A stretch of DNA of 32,489 nucleotides from the NCBI GenBank assembly GCA_947625435.1, contig CANQOI010000027.1, forward strand, positions 1 to 32,489, written 5' to 3'. The notes under the pieces were generated by a model. It ran no database searches. It saw only the letters and a list, made by a program, of their open reading frames with translations, and was not told the DNA's origin. The translations under genes and the position numbers were made by a program. Shown piece by piece: positions 1-7,304 of this stretch. How positions within the stretch are numbered: the stretch's first letter is position 1; each line of letters begins with the position of its first letter. Source of the DNA: an uncultured Clostridia bacterium. GTDB lineage: Bacteria > Bacillota > Clostridia > UBA1212 > UBA1255.

Positions 1-161
1 TGCACAATCTAATGCAACAGCTTTCGTTTTTCAACAAGTTAACGCCATTTTTTAATGTCTGATACCAAAGTCAGGTAGCACATACATTTTTCGTTGTCAA
101 ACGAAATTACCGCCGCTGTGCCGGTTTGCACGCGGGCTCGCACGCGGGCGGCAAATTCCGT

Positions 162-189
162 TTGCATATTAAATATGTTTTGCTATAAT
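162..189 (+). promoter_or_regulatory. Promoter of the pyridoxal kinase gene
   Basis: TTGCAT (162-167), a 16-bp spacer and TATAAT (184-189), with an extended -10 TG at 181-182. It lies 37 bp upstream of the ATG at 227, which is preceded by AAGGAG. Just upstream (128-149) GCACGCGGGC occurs twice with a 12-bp period, a GC-rich patch in AT-rich surroundings. No gene is supported in 1-226; an 18-bp hairpin (89-106, 7-bp stem, 4-nt loop) has no U-tract. Confidence 0.7.
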
Positions 190-226
190 TACTCGATGTA
201 TTTTTACACACGGAAGGAGTCATACC

Positions 227-1063
227 ATGGACTATAAGAAAATACTCACAATACAGGATATATCGTGCGTCGGACAGTGCTCTCTGACTGTGGCGCTCCC
301 CATACTTTCGGCGGCCGCCTGCGAGACGTGCATACTGCCGTCTGCAGTTCTGTCGACACACACAGCCGGTTTCACAGGCTATACTTTCCGCGATCTCACT
401 GATGACATCCCCGCCGTTTCCGCCCATTGGAGCAAGGAAAACATCAGATTCGACGCAGTTTACACGGGCTACCTCGGGAGCACGCAGCAGATAGACTACG
501 TTAAAGATATAATCGATACGCTTCTCGTGTCCGGCGGTTTCAGCGCCGTTGATCCGGCCATGGCTGACGGCGGCAAGCTGTACCCGGCTTTCGACGCCGA
601 GTATGTGGATGCAATGAAGAAGCTGGCGTTTTCAGCCGACATCATACTGCCGAACATAACAGAGGCGTGTTTCCTCACGGGCAGCGAGTACCGCGAAACA
701 TACAATGAAGATTATATCAAGATGCTCATAGACAAGCTGACCGCAGCCGGTGCGCGCACTGTGATCCTCACAGGCGTCGGCTACAGGGAGGGCAAGACGG
801 GCGTCGTCGTTTCAGAGAGCGGCTCGTATTCGTATTACGAGCACCGTAAGATCGCCAAGGGCTGCCACGGCACGGGCGATGTGTATGCTTCCGCTTTCGT
901 GGGTGCTTATCTTAACGGTAAAACATCGTATGACGCCGCCAAGATCGCCGCAGACTATACTGTCCTTGCGATCGAGAACACACAGGGCGACGCCTCGCAC
1001 TGGTACGGTGTAAAATTCGAGACATGCCTTGCAGATTACATGCGCATGATAGGTATAATTTAA
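227..1063 (+). CDS. pdxY: Pyridoxal/pyridoxamine kinase (ribokinase superfamily)
   Basis: Predicted to phosphorylate pyridoxal, pyridoxamine or pyridoxine with ATP in the cytosol, as part of vitamin B6 salvage to PLP. The 278-residue length fits the family. Visible family signatures are GYLGS at about residues 81-85, DPAMAD at 109-114, LPNITEA at 141-147 (the ThiD/PdxK-type PN-EA segment) and CHGTGD at 213-218, whose aspartate is the expected catalytic base in the anion hole. The ATG at 227 is chosen because AAGGAG stands 7 bp upstream and a good promoter lies before it. The gene appears monocistronic; the next gene has its own promoter. A hydroxymethylpyrimidine kinase (ThiD) is the main alternative, but the N-terminal segment and the DPAMAD motif fit PdxY/PdxK better. 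The choice of symbol between pdxK and pdxY is not certain. Confidence 0.88.
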   Translation: MDYKKILTIQDISCVGQCSLTVALPILSAAACETCILPSAVLSTHTAGFTGYTFRDLTDDIPAVSAHWSKENIRFDAVYTGYLGSTQQIDYVKDIIDTLLVSGGFSAVDPAMADGGKLYPAFDAEYVDAMKKLAFSADIILPNITEACFLTGSEYRETYNEDYIKMLIDKLTAAGARTVILTGVGYREGKTGVVVSESGSYSYYEHRKIAKGCHGTGDVYASAFVGAYLNGKTSYDAAKIAADYTVLAIENTQGDASHWYGVKFETCLADYMRMIGII

Positions 1064-1088
1064 TCAGGACCGATATTTGCGGCGATGC

Positions 1089-1112
1089 GGCGGTCAGGCG
1101 CCCGGGCGCAAA
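1089..1112 (+). repeat. 24-bp direct repeat, left copy
   Basis: This 24-bp segment is repeated exactly at 2084-2107. Its core GCGCCCGGGCGC is a perfect 12-bp palindrome. The two copies bracket the toxin-antitoxin pair, in the same orientation and 995 bp apart. This copy lies between the kinase stop and the toxin-antitoxin promoter. Confidence 0.9.
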
Positions 1113-1119
1113 ATTTCTG

Positions 1120-1149
1120 TTGACCGGGACAAACTTTGTGTGCAATAAT
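1120..1149 (+). promoter_or_regulatory. Promoter of the toxin-antitoxin pair with possible operator
   Basis: TTGACC (1120-1125), an 18-bp spacer and AATAAT (1144-1149). The spacer contains the inverted repeat ACAAA-C-TTTGT (1129-1139), well placed for autorepression by the antitoxin or the complex. That role is inference. The predicted transcript start is about 15 bp before the GTG start codon at 1172. Confidence 0.5.
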
Positions 1150-1171
1150 ATCAGTAACGGAGGTGTTAATC

Positions 1172-1711
1172 GTGGCAGATGTATTCGATGTTGCCGACTT
1201 TTTTATTCAGCTCGCAAACCAAAGCGAAGATGATCAGATGACCAATTTAAAGCTGAACAAACTGCTTTATTATGCACAAGGCACATTTCTTGCCAGGACC
1301 GGCAAAAACCTATTTGACCGGAATATTGAGGCGTGGACACTCGGCCCCGTTGTGCCGGAAGTCTATCACAAATACAAAGTATGCGGTAAAAACCCGATTT
1401 CATCACCGGAACACGAAATAGATCGTTCCAGATTCAGTGATGAAGAGTTTGAAACGCTCCTTGACGTCATGCGGGAGTTCGGAAAGTACACCGGTTCAGC
1501 TTTAGTTTCTTTAACTCACATGCAGGGTGCTCCGTGGAGTAATGCGATCGCGTCGGGATGCACAACTTTAGACTCCGCAGACATTAAGGATTATTTTATA
1601 CAACACCCTGTTCCATACTTTAAAGATCAGATCAAAGCGCCGTTAGTTAATGTTCTTCCGTCAGAATGGTACGATCCAAATGAAGATGCAGAATGGGAGG
1701 CATACCTGTGA
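1172..1711 (+). CDS. Panacea-domain (DUF4065) protein, probable antitoxin
   Basis: A 179-residue protein of the Panacea/SocA-like family, known as a promiscuous antitoxin domain paired with many unrelated toxins. The family hallmark is clear near the N-terminus: LNKLLYYAQG followed by an EAWTLGPVVPEVY segment. The GTG at 1172 is chosen over an upstream in-frame TTG (1136) because GGAGGTG lies at 1159-1165, 6 bp before it, and the family normally starts close to the VADFFI-type helix. The stop overlaps the next gene's GTG in a GTGA arrangement, so the two should be translationally coupled. Antitoxin before toxin is the usual order. Codon usage looks more AT-rich than the preceding kinase, which hints at acquisition together with the bracketing repeat. 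Confidence 0.85.
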   Translation: MADVFDVADFFIQLANQSEDDQMTNLKLNKLLYYAQGTFLARTGKNLFDRNIEAWTLGPVVPEVYHKYKVCGKNPISSPEHEIDRSRFSDEEFETLLDVMREFGKYTGSALVSLTHMQGAPWSNAIASGCTTLDSADIKDYFIQHPVPYFKDQIKAPLVNVLPSEWYDPNEDAEWEAYL

Positions 1712-2010
1712 CTAAATGGGACATCTACATTGCAGAAGTGCCATTTGAGGACTTACCACAGCAATCAAAACTGCGCCCGGTTATCATTTTGGGCGAATCT
1801 GCGGTTTTAGTTGACTGTCTGAAGATGACCGGTCAGACGCCCCGCCGCGGGGAATATGTTTTGCAGAAATGGAAGGAAGCAGGATTGCATAAGCCGACAA
1901 CAGTTCGTATTTCAAAGCGTCTTGCACTGGAAAAATGTGCTTTAAGAAAGCGAATCGGTTCTTTACAACCTGTTGATATTCTTGAAATTCAAAAACTCTT
2001 ATCCCTGTAG
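1708..2010 (+). CDS. PemK/MazF-family toxin-like protein
   Basis: A 100-residue protein resembling short PemK/MazF-type endoribonucleases, which cut mRNA and halt growth unless bound by an antitoxin. The N-terminal WDIYIAEVPFED strand followed by KLRPVIIL matches the family's D-I-Y/V...K-x-RP-V-I-I core, and the later PTTVRISKRL and RRIGSL segments match its C-terminal half. The start is taken as the GTG at 1708, which overlaps the antitoxin stop by four bases and has GGGAGG at 1695-1700; an in-frame ATG at 1693 would add five residues but has no ribosome binding site. A strong terminator follows directly. Pairing of this toxin fold with a Panacea antitoxin is inferred from adjacency. Confidence 0.8.
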   Translation: MTKWDIYIAEVPFEDLPQQSKLRPVIILGESAVLVDCLKMTGQTPRRGEYVLQKWKEAGLHKPTTVRISKRLALEKCALRKRIGSLQPVDILEIQKLLSL

Positions 2011-2016
2011 AACTTA

Positions 2017-2045
2017 CCCGTCCATCCTTGTGATGGACGGGTTTT
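2017..2045 (+). terminator. Intrinsic terminator of the toxin-antitoxin operon
   Basis: A 10-bp perfect stem (2017-2026 with 2032-2041) with a 5-nt loop, followed by TTTT, seven bases after the toxin stop codon. The T-run is also the first half of a second hairpin (11-bp stem, 2042-2052 with 2062-2072), so the two structures compete for the same bases. Confidence 0.85.
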
Positions 2046-2083
2046 CGCTTAATCCGTACGTTTAAGCGAAAAACTGAGGGCAG

Positions 2084-2107
2084 GGCGGTCAGGCGCCCGG
2101 GCGCAAA
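2084..2107 (+). repeat. 24-bp direct repeat, right copy
   Basis: Exact second copy of the segment at 1089-1112, located after the toxin terminator. The sequences flanking the two copies differ, so the identity is confined to these 24 bp. Confidence 0.9.
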
Positions 2108-2117
2108 GAACGCACAA

Positions 2118-2195
2118 GTGCCGAGAGGCAATACGTTTTTGCTCTCTCGGCACGTTTGATCTGAGTCTAAGCCGTTTTACGGCAAAATGCCGTTT
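2118..2195. terminator. Hairpins between converging transcripts
   Basis: Two hairpins lie between the toxin gene and the end of the ABC operon. One has a 10-bp stem (2118-2127 with 2144-2153). The other, at 2179-2193, reads ACGGCA-AAA-TGCCGT followed by TTTT on the plus strand, a plus-strand terminator form. On the minus strand the larger hairpin could end the importer operon, although its U-tract is poor. Confidence 0.5.
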
Positions 2196-2220
2196 TTAAC
2201 AAATAATATAACTTAAAATA

Positions 2221-3333
2221 TTATAACTTATCCTTCCATTCGGCCATGTTGCCCTTGTAAAATACGTAAGGATCAAGAGCTATGACTCTCGTTCCGCCGT
2301 CATCGGCGGCAACGGTAGTATAAGTTTTACCGTTGAACTGGAACGAGCTGCCTATTTTACCGTCATATTCACCCTTCTGAGCTGCCAGAGAAGCGGCTGC
2401 GGCAACAGAACCGAGCTCGATAACGTCCCACAGCATCATGTAGGGGCAAACGAAATCGAAAGCATTGTCGGAGGGACTTAAAGGCATGAAGCCCTGCATC
2501 TCGCTGGGAAGTCCGAGGCCGGTAAGCTTGATATCCGTGTTCGCTGTCTTGAGGACCTGACCCGCAGCGGCCATACCTATCGTCGTAGGAGAAATTATAA
2601 CGTCAACGCTGTTTTCAGCCACAAAAGAGTTGGCCTGCGTGGTGCTCTCTGTAGGTTCATCGTTTCCGTATTTCTTGTCAAGAGCAGGATTAACCTTGCC
2701 CTGATATATGTCCTTCTTGAGCTCATCTTCCATTTTGGCTATCCAGTTGTTCTGAACAGGAGTATCTATGGAAGCAGACAGAACACCGAATTTTATCTCG
2801 TCGCCGCTGTAATCCGCAAGAGCTGTCTGTACGGCAGCTTCAAGATTTCCGTCCTCGGGATAGTCTATGCCGAGAGCAATGAGAGTAGCAGCCTGAATAA
2901 GTGCGCTGCCTATGGCCTCCGGCGAGCACTGATCAACGTGCGTAACGCGGTAATCGGGGGATGCAAGAGAGTCGGCGGATACGATCTTTATGCCCGCTTC
3001 CTGTGCTCTCTTGAAAACTTCCTCATAACCTACATCGCCGTTTGTGGATATAGTTATGGAAGCCACCTTCTGAGTTATGAGTGTGTCAAGCATTTCAACC
3101 TGAGCGGAAACCGTCGTTTCTGCAGGGCTCCTGAACACAGGCGTGCCGCCCGCTTCTTTAACAGTCTTTTCAAAGCCCTCGTACATAAGAGTTCCGAACG
3201 CATTACCTGTACTCTTGAACATGAAAACGTGAGCGCCCTCAACATTTTCATTCGAACTGCCGCCGCTGCAGGCGACAAGACATGTCATTGCCATAATCGC
3301 AGCCAATGCCAATGTCAAAATCTTCTTAAACAT
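2221..3333 (-). CDS. Sugar ABC transporter substrate-binding lipoprotein (rhamnose/AI-2 type)
   Basis: Periplasmic-binding-protein type 1 fold protein of 370 residues that should capture a sugar outside the membrane for the importer encoded just upstream. The N-terminus has a lysine-rich start, a hydrophobic stretch and a lipobox ending LVAC (cysteine at about 22), then a Gly/Ser/Asn linker, so it is a lipoprotein. Mature-domain features such as VSAQVEMLDTLITQKV and KRAQEAGIKIVSADS are typical of ribose/LsrB/RhaS-like binding proteins. It is the last gene of a four-gene operon, 38 bp after the second permease, with a GGAGG site before its ATG. The substrate cannot be fixed from sequence. The ATPase-permease-permease-binding-protein set matches rhamnose or autoinducer-2 importers, yet no rhamnose catabolism or Lsr kinase genes are nearby. 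Confidence 0.85.
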   Translation of the reverse strand: MFKKILTLALAAIMAMTCLVACSGGSSNENVEGAHVFMFKSTGNAFGTLMYEGFEKTVKEAGGTPVFRSPAETTVSAQVEMLDTLITQKVASITISTNGDVGYEEVFKRAQEAGIKIVSADSLASPDYRVTHVDQCSPEAIGSALIQAATLIALGIDYPEDGNLEAAVQTALADYSGDEIKFGVLSASIDTPVQNNWIAKMEDELKKDIYQGKVNPALDKKYGNDEPTESTTQANSFVAENSVDVIISPTTIGMAAAGQVLKTANTDIKLTGLGLPSEMQGFMPLSPSDNAFDFVCPYMMLWDVIELGSVAAAASLAAQKGEYDGKIGSSFQFNGKTYTTVAADDGGTRVIALDPYVFYKGNMAEWKDKL

Positions 3334-3371
3334 ATTTACACCTCCGTATTTTTTTGCTGAAAGACCACAGC

Positions 3372-4616
3372 TTAGACAACATTTTTTCTGCGGGCCTTAA
3401 GCTCATCCTTGGCTCGCTTTATATCATCACGGCATTTCTTCTTAGAAGCCGCGATATCCGCATTGTATTCATTTACCTTTGCCTTCCTTTCACCCTCCGT
3501 GAGCGATCTGTCGGCATAAACCTCGGCGATCCCGGCCTTCAGCTCCTGCTGCTCCTTAGCGCTCCTGCGGCTTATGGCCTCAATATTCTTATCGCCCATG
3601 AAAACGAATCTGAGCTTCAGACCGTCGAAAAATTCCTTGTTGAACATAGGTATCATGACGGCTATGAGCAGTATGATCCCCTGGAATATGATCTGAATAT
3701 TTGCGTGAACATTGAGAAGATCCAGCGTTTTGGTCATGAAGGCCATTATGAACACGGCTATTACGGGGCCGTATGCCTTGCCCTTGCCGCCGTTTGTGGA
3801 CACACCTCCGAGAACTGCGATCGCAATCGCCTTAAGCTCATATCCCGTTCCCATGCCCGAGCTTATTCCTTTGAGGCGTCCTGCGAACAAGATACCGGAA
3901 AGGGCAGCTGAAACGCCCATTACGGCAAAAACTATTATCTTGATCCTGACGACTCTGATGCCCGAATATTGTGCGACAGTGGAGCTGTTTCCTATAATGT
4001 AGAGCTCGCGTCCGAATTTCGTTTTATGGAGCACAACGGCAAATATCACCGCCACCGCCAGGAAGAAGAGCATTGAATAAGGTATCAGCCCTCCGAGATC
4101 GCCCCACGCGAGAGTCGAGAACCAATCCGGAAAATTCTTGAGAGTATTTTCACCCATCACTATCTCCGCAACGCCTCTGAACAGCATCGAAGTCGCTATA
4201 GTGACTATGACGGCGGGCATTCTGAATCTCGCCACAAGAACGCCGTTGAACACGCCGCACAGCCCGCCGGCCGCGATACCTGCTATAATGGCTACAGCGG
4301 CGGGCGCTCCCGCGTCGAGCAAAAGCCCCATCACCATGCAGCTCACTATCATTATGGCTCCCACGGACACATCAATATCGCCCAACATGAGCACAAATAT
4401 CATACCGAGTACCATTACAGATATATCCATGCCCGACCTTATGATGCTCTGTATCGTTCCGCTTTCAAAGTACAGATTGGGCCTCAGTATCACCAGCAGC
4501 AGATTTATGGCTGCCAAAATGTATACCAATATCATTTCCCAGCGTACAAGAAATCTCGAAAGCCTGAATTTCTCCTTAACTGCCAGATCTCGTGTCTGTA
4601 TTTCGGGAGTACTCAT
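3372..4616 (-). CDS. CUT2-type sugar ABC transporter permease with long C-terminal tail
   Basis: Integral membrane permease of the ribose/rhamnose/AI-2 (CUT2, BPD_transp_2) family, forming half of the membrane channel with the product of 4613-5611. The first 325 or so residues carry the usual hydrophobic helices and the family loop LGDIDVSVGAIM. Unusually, about 80-90 further residues follow the last helix. They are strongly charged and helical-looking (SAKEQQELKAG, ERKAKVNEYN, KRAKDELKARRK), giving 414 residues where about 330 is usual; this tail should lie in the cytoplasm. The ATG overlaps the preceding permease stop in an ATGA arrangement, so the two permeases are translationally coupled. 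Confidence 0.88.
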   Translation of the reverse strand: MSTPEIQTRDLAVKEKFRLSRFLVRWEMILVYILAAINLLLVILRPNLYFESGTIQSIIRSGMDISVMVLGMIFVLMLGDIDVSVGAIMIVSCMVMGLLLDAGAPAAVAIIAGIAAGGLCGVFNGVLVARFRMPAVIVTIATSMLFRGVAEIVMGENTLKNFPDWFSTLAWGDLGGLIPYSMLFFLAVAVIFAVVLHKTKFGRELYIIGNSSTVAQYSGIRVVRIKIIVFAVMGVSAALSGILFAGRLKGISSGMGTGYELKAIAIAVLGGVSTNGGKGKAYGPVIAVFIMAFMTKTLDLLNVHANIQIIFQGIILLIAVMIPMFNKEFFDGLKLRFVFMGDKNIEAISRRSAKEQQELKAGIAEVYADRSLTEGERKAKVNEYNADIAASKKKCRDDIKRAKDELKARRKNVV

Positions 4617-5611
4617 ATTCTATTCCCCCTCTCTCTTAACGCGCGCTTATCTGCAAGACTGCCGTTTGCGATATTTACTATGACTGCGACAATGATTATC
4701 GCACCCTGGAGCGCATCCTGCCAAACACTGTACCCCGGTATCATACTGAGGAGCGATGTGATAACGCTCATGAGTATGACTGCTATAACAACGCCGTCCA
4801 TCCTTCCGCGTCCTCCGGTTATGCTGACGCCGCCTAAAATGCATATCGCTATGGCTGTCATTTCGTATCCTTTTCCTATGTCGGAGCTCACGGTCAGGTA
4901 ATTTGCGGCGTACAGTGCGCCCGCAAGGCCGGCGCACGCACCGCAGAGTACGTATGCCAGTATTTTTACATTATCCTCTCTGATACCCGCGACCTTAGAG
5001 GATTCGCTGCTCGTGCCTATAGCGTAAAGGCGTCTGCCGGGCCTCGTATATCCCAGAAACAGTCCCGCTACTATGAAAAGGCCTACAGCCCAGAACACTA
5101 TGGCATCAAAGCCTAATATCTCCGTCTTTGCGTATGATGCAAAAGCCTCCGTGAACATATGAGGGAATCTCCACGCGCCTTGTGTGATGACAAACGCCAG
5201 ACCCCTGAAAACGTACATTGTGCCGAGGGTCACGATCATGGGCACGATCTTCATTTTACCTACAAGGAAGCCGTTTATAAGTCCGCAGGCGGCCCCTATC
5301 GCAATGCCCGCCAGTATGAGTACTATAGGCGGTATGGAATTGTTCATTATCATAAGTTCGGTAACGCTCACGCCGCTGACGGCAAGTATGGAGCCTATCG
5401 AAATGTCAATGCCGCCCGTTATGAGCACGAACATTATACCGACGGTCAATATCGCGAACACCGAATTGTTGGTGAGCGTTCTCGATATGTTTCCGAATGT
5501 GAAAAACGACTTGTTTATGAACAGCGCGGCTATGAGCAGCACTATGAGCGCTATCACAAGGCCGAATTCCTTATAGTTGAGTATCTTGCGTAAAATATTG
5601 TTCTTTTTCAT
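4613..5611 (-). CDS. CUT2-type sugar ABC transporter permease
   Basis: The other membrane subunit of the importer, 332 residues, with multiple hydrophobic helices. It carries the family hallmark GGIDISIGSILAVSG near residues 66-80 and a GKMKIVPMIVTLGTM segment that fits the cytoplasmic coupling region. Its start overlaps the ATPase stop by four bases (ATGA) and its own stop overlaps the next permease start the same way, so three genes form one coupled translation unit. Length and helix pattern are normal for the family, unlike its partner, which has a long charged tail. Confidence 0.9.
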   Translation of the reverse strand: MKKNNILRKILNYKEFGLVIALIVLLIAALFINKSFFTFGNISRTLTNNSVFAILTVGIMFVLITGGIDISIGSILAVSGVSVTELMIMNNSIPPIVLILAGIAIGAACGLINGFLVGKMKIVPMIVTLGTMYVFRGLAFVITQGAWRFPHMFTEAFASYAKTEILGFDAIVFWAVGLFIVAGLFLGYTRPGRRLYAIGTSSESSKVAGIREDNVKILAYVLCGACAGLAGALYAANYLTVSSDIGKGYEMTAIAICILGGVSITGGRGRMDGVVIAVILMSVITSLLSMIPGYSVWQDALQGAIIIVAVIVNIANGSLADKRALRERGNRI

Positions 5612-7122
5612 ACGGCGCTCCCTCCTTTTTCATCGGATTTTACGAGTGAAGCCGCCAATATCTTTTCCTGAGTGGCGTCTTCGATGTTGAAGCATCCCGC
5701 AACCCTGCCCGAACGCATAACGACTATCCTGTCGGCCATGCCGAGCACCTCCGGCATCTCGGACGATACCATTATCACGGCGTAACCGCTTGCGGTAAGC
5801 TCGTTTATTATCTCGTATATAGAGTTTTTGGCTCCCACATCGATACCCTTTGTGGGCTCGTCGAGTATGAGTACCTTAAGATCGCAGTTAAGGAGCTTTG
5901 CAAATACCACCTTCTGCTGATTTCCTCCGGAAAGAGACGACGGCGGGGCCGCTATGTCCTTCGCTTTCAGCTTGATCTTACGGCAGAGCTCTATCGCCTT
6001 TGCCATTTCATCCTTGACCGATATGAGCCCGCGCTTTACAAAATTGTTGATAACGGGCGCGGACACATTCTGGTATATAGGCAGCTCATACACGAGGCCC
6101 TGAAGCTGTCTGTCCTCGGGGAGCAGGCCTATGCCGTACCTCAGCGCATCCGCGGGCGAATTAATTTTGATCTCTTTTCCGTCGAGTAAGATCCTGCCCT
6201 TATCCGGCTTCATTATGCCGAATATCGTCTGGCACACCTCTGTTCTGCCCGCACCAACAAGTCCCGTGAGCGCGAGCACCTCTCCCGCTCTTACGTCGAA
6301 CGATATATCCTTAAAATATCCCTCCTTGTACAGTCCTTCGACGCGCAGTACCTCCTGCTTTATTTCGGATGTCTTTTCGGGATAAAGCTGGTTGAGTTCT
6401 CTTCCCACCATGGCCTCTATCAGCTTTGCATTCGATATCTCGTTCACATCCCAGCTTCCTATGTACTGCGAGTCTCTGAAAACGGTCACTCTGCCGGCTA
6501 CCCTGTACATATCTTCGAATTTATGCGTTATGAATATTATGGAAACGCCGTCGGCCTTCAGTCTGTCTACTATGCTGTAGAGCTCCTCGCATTCGTGCCT
6601 TGTAAGAGACGCCGTCGGCTCATCCATTATGAGTATACGCGCGTTCCTTGAGAGCGCTTTTGCTATTTCAACAAGCTGCTGCTGCGCGACGCTCAGTGTG
6701 CTCATGGGCTTTGTGACATCGATTTCCGGTGAAAGGGGCTCTATATACTTTCTGGCCTCCCGCCTCATGGCGCGCCAGTTGTATGTGCCCGCTTTTGTGA
6801 GTATTTCCTGTCCCATAAAAATGTTCTCGGCAACCGACAGATCGGGAAAAGACGTAACATGCTGATAAATAGCGGCTATACCGAGCTTCTGAGACTCGAC
6901 CGTATTTTTAAGTGTTATGCGCTTTCCCTCAAGTAATATCGTTCCGCTGTCAGGCTGGTGCACGCCGGTGATGACCTTTATAAAGGTAGATTTTCCGGCT
7001 CCGTTTTCACCCATGAGCGCGTGGACCTCGCCCCTTTTCAACCGGAACTGTACACCGCTCAGCGCTGTTACACCGCCGAATGTCTTTACGACATCATTCA
7101 ACTCGAGTATACAATCATTCAT
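5608..7122 (-). CDS. Sugar ABC transporter ATP-binding protein, double-domain (RbsA/RhaT type)
   Basis: ATPase that powers the sugar importer, 504 residues with two fused nucleotide-binding domains, as in RbsA, LsrA and RhaT. The first domain has Walker A GENGAGKST (about 38-46) and Walker B DEPTAS. The second has the degenerate P-loop GLVGAGRTE, signature SGGNQQKVVFAKLL and Walker B DEPTKG; a degenerate second P-loop is normal for this family. It is the first gene of the operon, with AGAGGTAGG before the ATG and a clear promoter at 7169-7197, divergent from an AraC-type regulator. Co-transcription with both permeases and the binding protein is strongly suggested by four-base overlaps. Confidence 0.92.
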   Translation of the reverse strand: MNDCILELNDVVKTFGGVTALSGVQFRLKRGEVHALMGENGAGKSTFIKVITGVHQPDSGTILLEGKRITLKNTVESQKLGIAAIYQHVTSFPDLSVAENIFMGQEILTKAGTYNWRAMRREARKYIEPLSPEIDVTKPMSTLSVAQQQLVEIAKALSRNARILIMDEPTASLTRHECEELYSIVDRLKADGVSIIFITHKFEDMYRVAGRVTVFRDSQYIGSWDVNEISNAKLIEAMVGRELNQLYPEKTSEIKQEVLRVEGLYKEGYFKDISFDVRAGEVLALTGLVGAGRTEVCQTIFGIMKPDKGRILLDGKEIKINSPADALRYGIGLLPEDRQLQGLVYELPIYQNVSAPVINNFVKRGLISVKDEMAKAIELCRKIKLKAKDIAAPPSSLSGGNQQKVVFAKLLNCDLKVLILDEPTKGIDVGAKNSIYEIINELTASGYAVIMVSSEMPEVLGMADRIVVMRSGRVAGCFNIEDATQEKILAASLVKSDEKGGSAV

Positions 7123-7168
7123 CTTGCCTACCTCTTGTCCTTAGATATTATTAACTGCTTATGAACGG

Positions 7169-7197
7169 ATTTTACAAATTTCCCGTTAACAATTCAA
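7169..7197 (-). promoter_or_regulatory. Promoter of the sugar importer operon
   Basis: On the minus strand TTGAAT (7197-7192), a 17-bp spacer and TAAAAT (7174-7169). The -35 box stands just next to the phased AraC-type half-sites at 7204-7243, the position of a class II activator. Confidence 0.65.
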
Positions 7198-7203
7198 TAA
7201 CAT

Positions 7204-7243
7204 AAATTGCTTTTGTATTTACAAAAATTGCTTTTTTGTATTG
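7204..7243. promoter_or_regulatory. Two AraC-type half-sites, 21 bp apart
   Basis: AAATTGCTTTTGTATT (7204-7219) and AAATTGCTTTTTTGTATT (7225-7242) are direct repeats whose starts are 21 bp apart, the spacing of araI1/araI2-type sites. The left copy is adjacent to the importer -35 box. The right copy overlaps the -35 of the regulator's own promoter. Activation of the importer and autorepression are inferred from this geometry. Confidence 0.65.
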
Positions 7244-7269
7244 CTATTTAAATTAATATCTGATATACT
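7241..7269 (+). promoter_or_regulatory. Promoter of the AraC-type regulator
   Basis: TTGCTA (7241-7246), a 17-bp spacer and TATACT (7264-7269). The -35 overlaps the right AraC-type half-site. The regulator ATG is at 7305, preceded by GAGGAA. Confidence 0.65.
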
Positions 7270-7304
7270 GTGTCAAAAGGTCGGAATAAATATGAGGAAA
7301 TGTT

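Noticed and set aside
89-106. Terminator from a gene left of the window
   Set aside because: Perfect hairpin, but neither strand has a U-tract after it.
4138-5593. Long plus-strand frames inside the permease and ATPase genes
   Set aside because: They are low-complexity antisense frames of strongly supported genes, with no ribosome binding sites.
2221-7122. Firm assignment as an Lsr (AI-2) or rhamnose operon
   Set aside because: The family fits both, but no LsrK, LsrF/G or rhamnose catabolic genes are in the window, so the substrate is left open.
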